Shown here in pieces: positions 36,230 to 45,205 of a DNA stretch of 64,000 nt. The notes under the pieces were generated by a model, which was not told the DNA's origin, did not search any database, and saw nothing but the letters and a program-made list of their open reading frames with translations. Source of the DNA: Leptolyngbyaceae cyanobacterium C42_A2020_001 (lineage in GTDB: Bacteria > Cyanobacteriota > Cyanobacteriia > Leptolyngbyales > Leptolyngbyaceae); NCBI GenBank assembly GCA_015272515.1, contig JACYLN010000115.1, positions 163,287-227,286 of the forward strand, written 5' to 3'. Position 1 is the stretch's first letter, and every line of letters begins with the position of its first letter. The position numbers were made by a program, and so were the translations under genes.

Positions 36230-37180
36230 CTACAATTGCCCGGTAGACGAATCCGGAGAAGTTCCAGGCTGAAGCAGCGATGCATCTGGCTGCTGCACCT
36301 GGCGCGCTTTTTGCAGCGCAATCTCACTATTTTTGCGATAATCCACAACTCGCCCCTGCGCTGTTTTGTAACGAGTGTCATTTGCTTCAACCCGCGCCAT
36401 CAGATCCGAGGCTTGTTGCCATTGAGCCGCTAAGTTGAGCCATTCCGCCGCTGATGCTGCCGTTTGACTCCCTTGCGAGGTGCGTTCTGCCAGGCGTACG
36501 GCTTCGGCAAAGGGGTCTGTTGCTGGGGAGGGATTGGAGGCTTGGGGGGAGTTGGTTGGAGTGGCGGCCACACTGGGCGATCGCTCAGCCTGCGCCGAAG
36601 TCATACTGGCTGGAACCACGGTATTCTCTGATGCATATCGGGTATAAAGCACCCAACCTGCCAACAACAGTAAACAACTTGCCAGTGCACCACCTGTCAA
36701 GCCTCGCCAAAATTGCCGCTTCTCCCGTTGTTTTTGGGACGAGGCTTTGGGCGGAACGGTTTTTGTCCGATCGGATTTCGGCTCTGCATCACGGGTAGAC
36801 CAGTCTTCCACCAGTTGCTTAAAGAAGTTGGGTCGTTTTAGCGTGATTTCTTCAGACCAAAGCAGTTGATTTTCGCGATCGCGATTGATTTCATCCAGCC
36901 AGAGTAACTGCTGCTCTCGCACAATCCGGCTATTAATATTGACTCGCCGAACATTGCGTGGAGAGATCTCCTCTAGCAGATAGCGAATCCGTTCCACCAG
37001 AACGGGCTGTTCCAGTTGCTCTAGTGTTTGCCCCTCACACAGCAGTTGCAGCACACTCCCCTCAAAGATTGCCCGCGTTCTCACCCCTGAATCTGTTAAC
37101 TTCTCATTCAGAACCTGGATAATCGCGGCAACGCTACCGTTTTTCGCTTGTTTAACGATGTTGTTTGCTTCGTTCGTCAT
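36230..37180 (-). CDS. Single-pass membrane protein of unknown function
   Basis: About 316 residues from ATG 37180 (MTNEANNIVKQAKNG); a longer reading to 37231 would add 17 residues of odd composition. The N-terminal part (1-150) is helical and charged. A basic linker (KASSQKQREKRQFWRG) leads into one transmembrane helix (about 178-196, GGALASCLLLLAGWVLYTRY), then a Pro/Ser/Ala-rich segment and a helical end containing SAAEWLNLAAQWQQASDLMA. The C-terminal helical unit resembles the repeats in the large protein at 58614. No named domain is recognised. Confidence 0.72.
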   Translation of the reverse strand: MTNEANNIVKQAKNGSVAAIIQVLNEKLTDSGVRTRAIFEGSVLQLLCEGQTLEQLEQPVLVERIRYLLEEISPRNVRRVNINSRIVREQQLLWLDEINRDRENQLLWSEEITLKRPNFFKQLVEDWSTRDAEPKSDRTKTVPPKASSQKQREKRQFWRGLTGGALASCLLLLAGWVLYTRYASENTVVPASMTSAQAERSPSVAATPTNSPQASNPSPATDPFAEAVRLAERTSQGSQTAASAAEWLNLAAQWQQASDLMARVEANDTRYKTAQGRVVDYRKNSEIALQKARQVQQPDASLLQPGTSPDSSTGQL

Positions 37181-37327
37181 GGCTATCTGGCAGATAATCA
37201 CTAACCCCGACTGTTCTAACGCGATGCACAACCTGTACTTAAAATTAAGCGTTTCTGGATACAGACCCGTAAATTTTAATTATGGGGTCTGGTTAACGAT
37301 ACCTCAAGTGTGGAGATCGGTGTGAAT

Positions 37328-37442
37328 TTTGGAATAGGGAATGGGGAGTAGGGTGGGTGGATAAATGGATGGGCGGGTAGATGGGTAGGTGAATAGAATT
37401 TCACTCACCTACTTACCACTCATCCACCCCTTACCTGCTTCG
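37328..37442. repeat. Purine/pyrimidine palindromic repeat
   Basis: A purine-rich strand (from GGGGAGTAGGGTGGGTGGAT near 37343 to about 37393) is followed by TTTCACTCACCTACTTACCA and a run CATCCACCCC, imperfectly complementary to it. The TTCACTCA centre and the GTGGAT/ATCCAC units match the repeats at 12.9 and 45.7 kb. It lies between two minus-strand genes. Confidence 0.55.
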
Positions 37443-37450
37443 CCTTTTGG

Positions 37451-38194
37451 CTACTGCAAATGCTTTGAGTCGTTGAACCGAAACACTTGCCAGAGGTCAG
37501 TGTTGAAGCGGTTTTGGTCTGCCCGTTCCCAGCGATCGCGGTCAATCCAGAATTCAAACAAGGCAGTGTTGCTTGCCCGCAGCCGCCAGGAGCGATCGCA
37601 TTCCAGCAATTCGGCAATCAGGTGTTGCATGATCCAGCTATGGGTCACAATCCAGACATGATCGCCATTTTTGTGCTGTTGCAGCAGGGATTGGATGAAC
37701 TGCCGCGCCCGCGATCTCGCCGCTTCTAAGCTTTCTGCACCTGGAATCGGAATCCAATCTAGGGAAGATTCTAGCGCCTGGCAGAGATCTGGATACTGGC
37801 TCATCGCTTCTGCCCAAGTTAACCCTTGAAGAATCCCATTTTGGAATTCTTTTAACTCATCGGCAAACTCCACCTGCAGCGATCGCCTCCTCTCTACCAG
37901 GCTATCCATCGGGCTAGTGACTGCGGCATCAATTAAATCGCTCACAGCGGCTGGCAGGGGAGCCGTTTGAAAATACTCCACCAAAATTTGCGTAGTTTCA
38001 GCCGCCCGTTGCAACGGACTGCTATACACATGCGATGGAAACCAGGCTTCAGTTAACAAGCGGCGAGCCAATTTTTCTGCCTGTTGTCTCCCCAGTTCCG
38101 AAAGCGCAAACTCCCCATGGCCCTGCATCCGCTTTTCCTGGTTCCCAGTCGATTGGGCATGGCGGATAAACAACAACTTTAGCACTCCATGCAT
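37451..38194 (-). CDS. Histidine phosphatase (phosphoglycerate mutase-like) family protein
   Basis: The 247-residue protein has the RHG-type motif LLFIRHAQSTGN (R11, H12 the phospho-acceptor), the second arginine in VYSSPLQRAAETTQIL, and the second catalytic histidine in VWIVTHSWIMQHLI. This is the branch-1 histidine phosphatase fold. The broad family includes phosphoglycerate mutases and many phosphatases, and the substrate is not predictable. The first four residues (MHGV) may not belong: LKLLFIRH is the conserved start. It is divergent from the cupin gene, with 246 bases between. Confidence 0.88.
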   Translation of the reverse strand: MHGVLKLLFIRHAQSTGNQEKRMQGHGEFALSELGRQQAEKLARRLLTEAWFPSHVYSSPLQRAAETTQILVEYFQTAPLPAAVSDLIDAAVTSPMDSLVERRRSLQVEFADELKEFQNGILQGLTWAEAMSQYPDLCQALESSLDWIPIPGAESLEAARSRARQFIQSLLQQHKNGDHVWIVTHSWIMQHLIAELLECDRSWRLRASNTALFEFWIDRDRWERADQNRFNTDLWQVFRFNDSKHLQ

Positions 38195-38440
38195 TGTGTT
38201 ACCCCGTCCACAATTCCTTTTAGAAATTGTTAGTGTAAGCCGCAGGCGCGGAAGTGTCTATCAATCAGTTACCCAATCGGGAACAGCAACATTCCTTTGT
38301 TCATCAATAGCTAGGGGAAGCATTAACTTCGTACCCTCTCATGATTCACCGTCTTCACTTTTGGGCTAACTAAGAGTGGAGATGAACATCCAGCATCTGC
38401 ACACGCTCATTGACGTTTTCATTGTTTACAAGAGACCATC

Positions 38441-38860
38441 ATGGCAGTACTGCAACAAGCTTCTGAAACACCCTCCTTGCCAGCGAATGCGTTAGCGTTC
38501 GCTCAACCCATTGGCACAACTGACATCCGCCCCTGGGGGTCATTCACCATTCTGGATGAAGGTCCTGGCTACAAAATTAAGCGCATCGAAGTGAAGCCAG
38601 GGCATCGCTTGAGCTTGCAAATGCATTACCATCGCAGCGAACACTGGATTGTAGTATCAGGAACCGCACGAGTGACTTGTGACAATCAGGAAATTACGCT
38701 GTGCAGCAATCAATCGACCTACGTACCCCAAACGAAGGTTCATCGCCTGGAAAATCCGGGAGTGATCCCATTAGTGGTAATTGAGGTTCAGAATGGAGAT
38801 TATCTGGGAGAGGATGATATTGTTCGCTTCCAGGATGATTACGTTCGCGAATCCCAATAG
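38441..38860 (+). CDS. Mannose-6-phosphate isomerase type II cupin domain, stand-alone
   Basis: The 139-residue protein is a single cupin, with RPWGSFTILDEGPGYKIKRIEVKPGHRLSLQMHYHRSEHWIVVSGTARVT. The HYHRSEHW and the later HRLENPG supply the metal-site His/Glu positions. In many bacteria this domain is the C-terminus of a bifunctional mannose-1-phosphate guanylyltransferase/isomerase; here it stands alone and the guanylyltransferase-like enzyme is at 1.1 kb, so the route to GDP-mannose appears split. The start is the ATG at 38441, with a 246-base upstream region. A VOC gene follows 8 bases later. Confidence 0.9.
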   Translation: MAVLQQASETPSLPANALAFAQPIGTTDIRPWGSFTILDEGPGYKIKRIEVKPGHRLSLQMHYHRSEHWIVVSGTARVTCDNQEITLCSNQSTYVPQTKVHRLENPGVIPLVVIEVQNGDYLGEDDIVRFQDDYVRESQ

Positions 38861-38868
38861 CCTCCTTC

Positions 38869-39303
38869 ATGCATCACGCTTCTATTCGCACATCTAACAT
38901 TCACCGAGCGATCGCGTTTTACGAATTGCTCGGTTTTGTTGTTCATGAGCGGTTTACCACCGGATATACGCTGGCGTGCTGGATGCAAGGCTTGAATGGA
39001 CGTATTGAGCTAATTCAGATTCCTCAACCCAAACCTGCGCCAGATGCCTTTCACGACGAACACTACGTTGGCTATTACCACCTGTCTTTTGACCTGACTG
39101 CTACAACAAACGATCTGCCAACCTGGTTGCACACGTTGCAACAAACATTTGAGCAGGCATCCCAGGATCGGCCAGAGCAGGTTCAACCGCTAAAGATTCT
39201 GCTAGAACCAGAACAGCAAATGATTGGCGATCGCGTTTACGAAGTTGCTTTTATTGCCGATGCCGATGGATTACCGTTGGAGTTTATTCGAGTTATCAAC
39301 TAA
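38869..39303 (+). CDS. VOC (glyoxalase/bleomycin resistance) family protein
   Basis: The 144-residue protein has two beta-alpha-beta modules of the vicinal-oxygen-chelate fold: HHASIRTSNIHRAIAFYELLGF at the start, YYHLSFDL in the centre, and VAFIADADGLPLEFIRV at the end, with H-E-H/E-type metal residues. Members include glyoxalase I, dioxygenases and binding proteins, and none is singled out. It follows the cupin by eight bases and its stop shares one base with the next gene's start (TAATG), so cupin, VOC and AAA genes look cotranscribed. Confidence 0.85.
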   Translation: MHHASIRTSNIHRAIAFYELLGFVVHERFTTGYTLACWMQGLNGRIELIQIPQPKPAPDAFHDEHYVGYYHLSFDLTATTNDLPTWLHTLQQTFEQASQDRPEQVQPLKILLEPEQQMIGDRVYEVAFIADADGLPLEFIRVIN

Positions 39304-40898
39304 TGGACGAACCCTTTCCAGATAACTGGACTTACCTCCGCACTGAACTGAACTGGCTAGATCGGGTGCTGGCAAATACCGTTGCTCGGCAGCGCAAGGA
39401 AACAAAAGAGGTAGACCGGGTAGCGCGATCGCCGATTGATCGGGCAACTAGTCATTGGTGGAAGGGGTTACTCAATTTAGAGGGCACGGTTGCCAGCGAC
39501 TCTCCGGTGGATATGCCCAAACGTGGAGCGGCTAAGGGCAATTATCAACAGCAGATGGAGGCGCGAATTCGGGCAAGTCAACAGCAAGGAATTGTGTTGG
39601 GCTTACCATCGCTTTGTCAAACGTTGGAGCTATCAACCTTTGAGAAAAATCTGGTGTTGATTGCGCTTGCACCTGAGATCAGCCGTCGCTACGAGCGGAT
39701 TTATCGCTTCTTGCAGGAACCGGAACAGGCTGGAGCATTTGGTTTACCAAGTGTTGATCTGGTTCTACGTCTGCTCTGCCGCAATGATGCTGAATGGCGA
39801 TCAGCGAGGCTTTCCCTGGCAGCAAGCGCCAAACTGCTGCGTCATCGGGTTGTGCAGTTGCCAGAAATTCGTACAGAACCGTTCCTAGCACACCCGGTTA
39901 AATTGAGTGATGCAATCGTTGAGTATCTCCTGGCAGAACAGCCTCAATTGGACGCGCTGGATCATTTGCTACAAACGGCTTCTTGCTCTGAGCTTAATAA
40001 ACCCCGTCCGTTAGCGGATGCTGTTGAAACCTGGATGCCAGAATCATTGGCAGAGTCAACGAACTCTTCGCTCAATGCAGCGATCGCCGCTCCAGTAGCG
40101 TCTGCTCAGTGGGCACACCTGATCTTGCCAGATCAGTTATTAGCCTCGCTTCAACACTTGTGCGATCGCGTTTATTTTGCCGAACAAGTTGATGAAGTTT
40201 GGGGATTTAGCAAAGCTTCTAGAGGAGGTTACGCGACTCCAGGTACAGTGTCTCTACTAATTGGAGCAAGGGGAACAGGTAAAACCACTGCCGCCCGCGC
40301 GATCGCCCAGACATTAAATGTGCCGTTGGTCAGCCTGGATCTGGCATTTTTAGAATCGGCTCAGAGTCAGGCGATGCTTCAACAATTCCTGGTTGAGGTG
40401 CCAACGGTGCTGCTGCTAAAGTCTGCTCAACATTGGTTTGGACGAGCAGCAACCGTAAAACCCACATTGCTGCAACGCTTTTTGCAAGCACGTCAGCAAA
40501 GCCGCAGCATTACCCTGTTGAGTATGGAATCAATCGGGACGATGAAGGCTGCTTGGCGACTTTATCTAACAGACACGTTAGAATTTCCCCTACCGAATAA
40601 GGCAAGCCGGTTGAAACTTTGGCGCCAGGTCTTTCCGCCGGAGATTCCCCTTTCCAGTGATATTAATTGGCAAGCCTTATCTCAACTGAATTTAACAGGC
40701 GGGGAAATCGTTGCGATCGCTCGTGAAGCAGCAATTTACTACACGTCCAACCCAACAGAACACAAGCTCAGCATGAAACACATTACGCAAGCTTGTCAAA
40801 ACCGATCTACGCCTCTAAAAATTGCGTTTGGTAATCAAAAAATGCAATCTGTGACCAAGCCTCGTATCAAAAGAAATGTAAACTCTGACAAATATTAA
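39303..40898 (+). CDS. AAA-family ATPase with degenerate Walker B, related to contractile-injection-system ATPases
   Basis: The 531-residue protein is translationally coupled to the VOC gene by a one-base overlap. Its N-terminal and central part (about 75-250, with LPSLCQTLELSTFEKNLVLI and PEISRRYERIYRFLQ) resembles the helical/winged-helix region seen ahead of the AAA module in PVC15/Afp15-type ATPases. The AAA module has Walker A GARGTGKTT at 321-329, but where hhhhDE is expected it reads VLLLKS (K373, S374), so hydrolysis is doubtful. No tail-sheath or tube genes are nearby, so a role in such a machine is not supported. A lid-like LTGGEIVAIAREAA follows. Confidence 0.8.
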   Translation: MDEPFPDNWTYLRTELNWLDRVLANTVARQRKETKEVDRVARSPIDRATSHWWKGLLNLEGTVASDSPVDMPKRGAAKGNYQQQMEARIRASQQQGIVLGLPSLCQTLELSTFEKNLVLIALAPEISRRYERIYRFLQEPEQAGAFGLPSVDLVLRLLCRNDAEWRSARLSLAASAKLLRHRVVQLPEIRTEPFLAHPVKLSDAIVEYLLAEQPQLDALDHLLQTASCSELNKPRPLADAVETWMPESLAESTNSSLNAAIAAPVASAQWAHLILPDQLLASLQHLCDRVYFAEQVDEVWGFSKASRGGYATPGTVSLLIGARGTGKTTAARAIAQTLNVPLVSLDLAFLESAQSQAMLQQFLVEVPTVLLLKSAQHWFGRAATVKPTLLQRFLQARQQSRSITLLSMESIGTMKAAWRLYLTDTLEFPLPNKASRLKLWRQVFPPEIPLSSDINWQALSQLNLTGGEIVAIAREAAIYYTSNPTEHKLSMKHITQACQNRSTPLKIAFGNQKMQSVTKPRIKRNVNSDKY

Positions 40899-41036
40899 GC
40901 AAGACAACGAAGTCAAACAAGAGGTAAAGAAACTGGCAATTCCTGTAATAAATGCCATAACTTAAAAGATGGACTCTAATTCACACCATTTCAATCCTGC
41001 CAATCAAGCTTCATTAAAGATTGGTTATAAAAATAC

Positions 41037-41061
41037 AGCCTAAGACGACTCGTCTTGGGCT
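41037..41061. terminator. Candidate bidirectional terminator
   Basis: AGCCTAAGAC (41037-41046) pairs with GTCTTGGGCT (41052-41061), one pair being T-G, around a five-base loop GACTC, and AATTTTA follows. It lies between the AAA gene (plus) and the convergent 119-residue membrane protein gene (minus). Confidence 0.6.
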
Positions 41062-41092
41062 AATTTTATGGCGCTTAAGTGGCTACAACTTT

Positions 41093-41452
41093 TTAAGGCA
41101 AGCGATCGCCCACTCTACTAACAATTGGTAGTCGTACAGATTTACGTTGCCACAAACGCACCATCAACCAAATGCTGGTTAAAAAATAACTAGAAGTAAT
41201 TAAACTACTGGAGATTAATAACGGTAACGCCAACGATTCTGAAAATTCTGCACCAACCCCCAACAAAATATAAGCGCTCAACCACCCTAGAGTCAGCGTC
41301 ACCACAACCCGACTCAAGTCTTTTTCCTGCTTAGAACCACTCCGATAATATAAAGTCCACAGTGCTGGGATAAACCCAACAACAGGCAATAGGTAAAAGA
41401 ACTGTTTCAAGTGCTGAATCTCTTGATTATCCAGTAGTTCTGGCTCCGTCAT
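41093..41452 (-). CDS. Small membrane protein, unknown function
   Basis: The 119-residue protein has a charged N-terminus (MTEPELLDNQEIQHLKQ), then three hydrophobic segments (about 19-35, 50-66 and 75-97) and a short basic C-terminus. The segment PALWTLYYRSGSKQEKDLSRVVVTLTLGWL looks conserved-type. This pattern occurs in uncharacterised cyanobacterial proteins, but I recognise no named family. It starts at ATG 41452 and converges on the AAA gene across a probable terminator. It is divergent from ndk, with 197 bases between. Confidence 0.65.
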   Translation of the reverse strand: MTEPELLDNQEIQHLKQFFYLLPVVGFIPALWTLYYRSGSKQEKDLSRVVVTLTLGWLSAYILLGVGAEFSESLALPLLISSSLITSSYFLTSIWLMVRLWQRKSVRLPIVSRVGDRLP

Positions 41453-41649
41453 ACCTTGCCTAACCCCCTATTTCACCCCTCAATCCTACGCGATCGCCGC
41501 AATCACACAGTTAAGAAACCGTCTTCCCCCTACCCTCGTTCCCCTTCTGAATCAGTTGACATAACTCAAACAAGAATTGAGATGTCGTACTCTTTTGAAA
41601 CTGCTGTAATCTGGATTCTGTAACATTGAGCGCATTTTAGGAGTCAACC

Positions 41650-42099
41650 TTGGAACGGACATTTTTGGCAATCAAGCCGGATGGTGTACAACGTAAACTC
41701 ATCGGCGAAATCATCCGTCGTTTTGAAGCAAAAGGCTTTACCCTGGTTGGCTTAAAACTGATGAGCGTCAGCCGGGAACTTGCCGAAACTCATTATGGAG
41801 TTCATAAAGAAAAACCTTTTTTCCCAGGTTTGGTGAACTTTATCACCTCTGGTCCTGTAGTCGCAATGGTGTGGGAAGGCAAAGGTGTAATTGCCTCTGC
41901 CCGCAAAATTATTGGCGCAACCAACCCACTCAATGCAGAACCAGGAACCTTGCGAGGAGATTTTGGGGTTGATGTGGGTCGTAATATCATCCACGGCTCC
42001 GACGCGCCAGAGACGGCTGAACAAGAGATTAAACTTTGGTTTAAGGACGAAGAACTCGTTGGCTGGGAACCCAGTATCACTGGCTGGATTTATGAGTAG
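41650..42099 (+). CDS. ndk: Nucleoside diphosphate kinase
   Basis: The 149-residue protein transfers gamma-phosphate between nucleotides through phospho-His. It has [46 protein letters not shown] and the active-site [15 protein letters not shown] (H115). Length is typical. The start is TTG at 41650 preceded by TTTTAGGAG, a good SD, seven bases away, giving the standard M-E-R-T-F start; no in-frame ATG would preserve that N-terminus. Confidence 0.97.
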   Translation: MERTFLAIKPDGVQRKLIGEIIRRFEAKGFTLVGLKLMSVSRELAETHYGVHKEKPFFPGLVNFITSGPVVAMVWEGKGVIASARKIIGATNPLNAEPGTLRGDFGVDVGRNIIHGSDAPETAEQEIKLWFKDEELVGWEPSITGWIYE

Positions 42100-42444
42100 G
42101 ATGGGCACAAATGCCCAAAATCTCAGACTTGCATGTGAAATGAAGAATGGGTGATGGGGCATGGGGAATTAGAGGTTAGGGTTTAGGGATGAATGGTGTT
42201 TTGGCACTCGTACTCACAGCCCAGAGCCAAATCCCCTACCCTATTCCTCCTTAGAGTGGATGACCGATTACCGATTTCCCATCCCCCAGATAAACCTTGA
42301 TGGGAAAGCATCCCTCTTCTGTGAACTAGGTGGATCGGATTATTTGTAGGATAGATAAAGCGAAACCCCAGCAGGCATGGAACCTCATGCCTCAACCTGA
42401 CCTACGCTAATTTTCAATATTACATTTTGAATTATTCATTGTCC
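42100..42444. other. Convergent intergenic region with low-complexity DNA and a small hairpin
   Basis: The 345-base spacer between ndk and the TerC gene holds purine-rich iterated DNA (GGGTGATGGGGCATGGGGAA near 42149-42168) and a perfect seven-base-pair hairpin, AGGCATG (42373-42379)/CATGCCT (42386-42392), which could serve as part of a terminator. Short open frames in it look like composition artefacts. No gene is seen. Confidence 0.5.
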
Positions 42445-43242
42445 TTACTTGGTCGTTTCAACTGGTTCTTCAGTTGTCGCAGTACCGGAGGTAACGGTTT
42501 CTATTTCTGGAGAGTCAACCGTTTGAGCGATCGCAGATTGAGCAGCATTTTCCGATTCTTCGGAGTTTTTCCGCTTTGAGAACCCCCATAGAAAAATAAG
42601 CGCGATCGCGGTTACCATCAACCACTCAGGCGGCACAAATTCTTCGTTGACCACGCGAATCAACAAGCGCAACCCCACCAACGCCACCGTAATGTACCCA
42701 GCGTCCTCCAGGTGGGTAAATTCTTCTAGCCAACGAATAAATAGCCCTGCCATGAAGCGTAGTGTGACGATTCCGATGGTGGCACCCAGCAGAATAATCC
42801 AAAGAACTTTAGAGACGGCGATCGCAGTGGTTACACTATCCAGCGAAAACGCCAGATCGGTAATCGCAATCATAGGAATTGCCTGCCAAAGCGAATTAAA
42901 TCGAGGTCCGTGGTGAGAATGTCCATCCTCATCGTCTGAACTGGATGTGAAGTATTGAAACACCAGCCACAACAGGTAGAGCGCGCCAGCGAGTTCCACC
43001 TGCCAGTAATTAATCACCCAGGTAGCGGTCAAAATTAGGGACATTCGCAGCACGTAGGCAAGCACTAAGCCAATGTTGAGGGCACGTCGCTGTAAGGTTG
43101 GGTCATGCAACCCTTGAGTCAGAGCAGCTAGCGCGATCGCATTATCTGCCGACAATACAGCTTCAAGTGCCACCAATACCGGCAGCAACAGCAGGGTATC
43201 TAACCCAAAATTGGGGGAAAAGTCTAAAAGTTGATCGATCAT
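42445..43242 (-). CDS. TerC family integral membrane protein
   Basis: The 265-residue protein has about seven hydrophobic segments with the two acidic motifs of the family, EAVLSADNAIALAAL near the start and ITDLAFSLDSVTTAIAVSK mid-protein. A His/Asp-rich cytoplasmic loop (SSSDDEDGHSHHGP) lies between. TerC/Alx proteins are linked to manganese export; TerC-like proteins are also needed for thylakoid biogenesis in plants. The C-terminal 45 residues (from about 220) are a Glu/Thr/Ser-rich tail absent in short members. Gene faces ndk. Confidence 0.9.
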   Translation of the reverse strand: MIDQLLDFSPNFGLDTLLLLPVLVALEAVLSADNAIALAALTQGLHDPTLQRRALNIGLVLAYVLRMSLILTATWVINYWQVELAGALYLLWLVFQYFTSSSDDEDGHSHHGPRFNSLWQAIPMIAITDLAFSLDSVTTAIAVSKVLWIILLGATIGIVTLRFMAGLFIRWLEEFTHLEDAGYITVALVGLRLLIRVVNEEFVPPEWLMVTAIALIFLWGFSKRKNSEESENAAQSAIAQTVDSPEIETVTSGTATTEEPVETTK

Positions 43243-43504
43243 CCTAAAATTTCAAAGCCAACCTGCAAAGACAGCGGTTTTGACAAAAGGCATAGATACC
43301 GATTATGACATCTCCTCGCCCAAGACCACAAAGCGCAATTGCCCAAATTAGGGGAACAAAGCGCCAAGGATAAGACACAGACCCCGATAGGGAATATTGC
43401 AACTTGTAACAAGGTATTCCCGAAATGAACACTTTGGCAGACATTAAAGAACGATAGATCTCTAAAGATGTCTTACTCATCTGTAATAAAGGAGTCTTAA
43501 CACC

Positions 43505-43600
43505 ATGAATCTTTCTGATGCTCAAGTCTACTGGGCGCTGGTAATTGCTCTTATTCCGGGGATTTTGGCGTTCCGCCTGTCCACAGAGCTTTACAAATAA
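43505..43600 (+). CDS. psaM: Photosystem I protein PsaM
   Basis: The protein has 31 residues, from ATG 43505: [20 protein letters not shown], then [11 protein letters not shown]. It is a single-helix subunit matching PsaM in length and in the [10 protein letters not shown] end. PsaM stabilises PSI trimers and nearby chlorophylls. AAGGAG about ten bases upstream is the SD. A seven-base-pair inverted repeat (GGGAATA 43390-43396, TATTCCC 43415-43421) lies in the upstream region. The coding region is too short for standard length cut-offs. Confidence 0.95.
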   Translation: MNLSDAQVYWALVIALIPGILAFRLSTELYK

Positions 43601-43899
43601 ATTCCGTTTTCACAAATAATCCTTCGCCTGTTTTGTAGATTGGTTCTACAATTAGCTGGGTATACTTACTGTTAAGTTCAGAAGTTTCTCGGTTAATTCT
43701 GAGCATCTCAGAGCAGGCTTGTTTCTTTTAATAAAGTTCATTGCCTGATTGAGTCAACTCCTGTAGATTGAGTACGTTCTAAACCGGAAACTGTTCAAGC
43801 GCTACTCTACTCGCCAACTCACAGGTTCTTTGGAACACTCATGGGATTGGTGTATCGCTATCGACCTGGCTTGCGCCTAAACCGCAACGAGCAATTCCT

Positions 43900-44319
43900 A
43901 TGTACGCACTGAAGCAACCTAAACCAATTCGACAGCCCCAACGAACCTCACGCGTTTCTCCCCAGGCGCGATCGCGTAAGCGTAGTCATCCCCATCGGGC
44001 GATCGCCTATGAAACAACTGCCAAGTTAGTAGTGAATCTGGTTTTGTCGGTTGCCGCTATTTCCGCATTGGTGCAGCTACTGCCTTACCGGGCTGCTCAA
44101 GAAGGAAAAGTGCAGGAATTAGAAGCTGCGGTAAAATCCACGGATCGGCGGGTGCAGGGCGTGCAAGCTCGCTTCCAAAACTTCTTCGATCCCTATCAAG
44201 CGCGAGAAAATATGCAGGATCTTACTGATCGCATCGATCCTTTGCGTCGCCGCGTGATTTGGAAAGCGCCTGCTACTCCTCCAGTTAAAACTCAGCCACC
44301 CGTTGCACCCAAGAACTAA
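43900..44319 (+). CDS. Small membrane-anchored protein with coiled coil, unknown
   Basis: The 139-residue protein has a very basic, Gln/Pro/Arg-rich N-terminus (1-35), one hydrophobic segment (about 43-63, TAKLVVNLVLSVAAISALVQ) and a short coiled coil (about 72-125, EGKVQELEAAVKSTDRRVQG and MQDLTDRIDPLRRRVIW), ending in Pro/Thr. It fits a type of small membrane protein seen in cyanobacteria, with no assigned role. It starts 299 bases after psaM and converges on the TPR gene with 40 bases between stops. Confidence 0.68.
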   Translation: MYALKQPKPIRQPQRTSRVSPQARSRKRSHPHRAIAYETTAKLVVNLVLSVAAISALVQLLPYRAAQEGKVQELEAAVKSTDRRVQGVQARFQNFFDPYQARENMQDLTDRIDPLRRRVIWKAPATPPVKTQPPVAPKN

Positions 44320-44359
44320 GTTCCCGTCGAGTTTGTCTGGTAAAAACTGAGCCTAAAAT

Positions 44360-45205
44360 TTACTGAGCCGACTCAGGCATTAGGGGGTTGAGCAAGTCGT
44401 TCAGCCATCCCTTTACCTGAGAGCGTAAGCGACAGGACACATTTGAGGAACCTGAAACTGGCAACCGCGCTAATGCTCGATGATAATCCCCGATCGCACA
44501 GTTCCAATCGCCCATAAGATGGTAGGCCCGTCCGCGTTCGGCATAAAGATGCCCTTCTAGCGCCGCTGGAATGCCATCAGTATCGGTGGCGCTCAAAAAT
44601 TGACTAAATTGCAGAGTGAGATCAAAGTTTTCTAGCGCGAGATCATGCAGCCCAATCTGGCGAAACGTAATGCCCAGGTTCAATCGGGCACGAATATCGG
44701 TAGGGTCTAAGTCGATCGCGGTTTCATAATCTGCGATCGCGGCTTGAAAATTCCCCATCGCAGCGTAACAATTCGCCCGATTGTTATACACCTTTGCTAA
44801 CCGTGGGTTTAAGATCAGCGCTCGGTTGTAATCTGCCAGGGACGACTCCAATTGACCGTTGCGAAAGTGGAGCAATCCTCGATTGTTGAAATTACTGGCG
44901 CTTCTGGGATTGTATTGAATCAGTTGGCTAAATAACGCGATCGCTTGGCTGAGGTCTCCTTGTTGAGCCTTGTCCATTGCCTGCTGGCGCAGTAGCATCT
45001 CTTTATCTCCCTGGCTCAAGTACGCGTAGCGATTCTTTTGCAACCCTCCTCCCACAAGCTGGCAAGCATTGTTTAACTCAGACAATGCCAGGTTGTGAAT
45101 TTGGAGTGCGCGATCGCTCTGCCCGTTGTAGGAACCAGAATAAGCAGTTGCACGACGCAAACGTCTAGAGCTATTGGAAGGCGCTGGAAACATGCGAAGG
45201 TTCAT
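44360..45205 (-). CDS. Tetratricopeptide repeat protein
   Basis: The 281-residue protein has a basic N-terminus, then at least four TPR units between about 70 and 260 (for example AIALFSQLIQYNPRSASNFN, SSLADYNRALILNPRLAKVY, AIADYETAIDLDPTDIRARL and CAIGDYHRALARLPVSG), each with the W/L-G-Y-A-F-A-P pattern. TPRs bind peptides; the partner is unknown. There is no clear signal peptide. The start is ATG at 45205 after a spacer of almost 760 bases that contains a palindromic repeat. Confidence 0.85.
   Translation of the reverse strand: MNLRMFPAPSNSSRRLRRATAYSGSYNGQSDRALQIHNLALSELNNACQLVGGGLQKNRYAYLSQGDKEMLLRQQAMDKAQQGDLSQAIALFSQLIQYNPRSASNFNNRGLLHFRNGQLESSLADYNRALILNPRLAKVYNNRANCYAAMGNFQAAIADYETAIDLDPTDIRARLNLGITFRQIGLHDLALENFDLTLQFSQFLSATDTDGIPAALEGHLYAERGRAYHLMGDWNCAIGDYHRALARLPVSGSSNVSCRLRSQVKGWLNDLLNPLMPESAQ

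Noticed and set aside
39303..40898. Contractile injection system locus
   Set aside because: One ATPase has a related N-terminal region, but there are no sheath, tube, baseplate or spike genes around it.
43841..43912. 23-codon frame MGLVYRYRPGLRLNRNEQFL... before the gene at 43900
   Set aside because: It is preceded by no good SD, overlaps the next start and matches nothing I know. It could be a leader peptide, but evidence is too thin.
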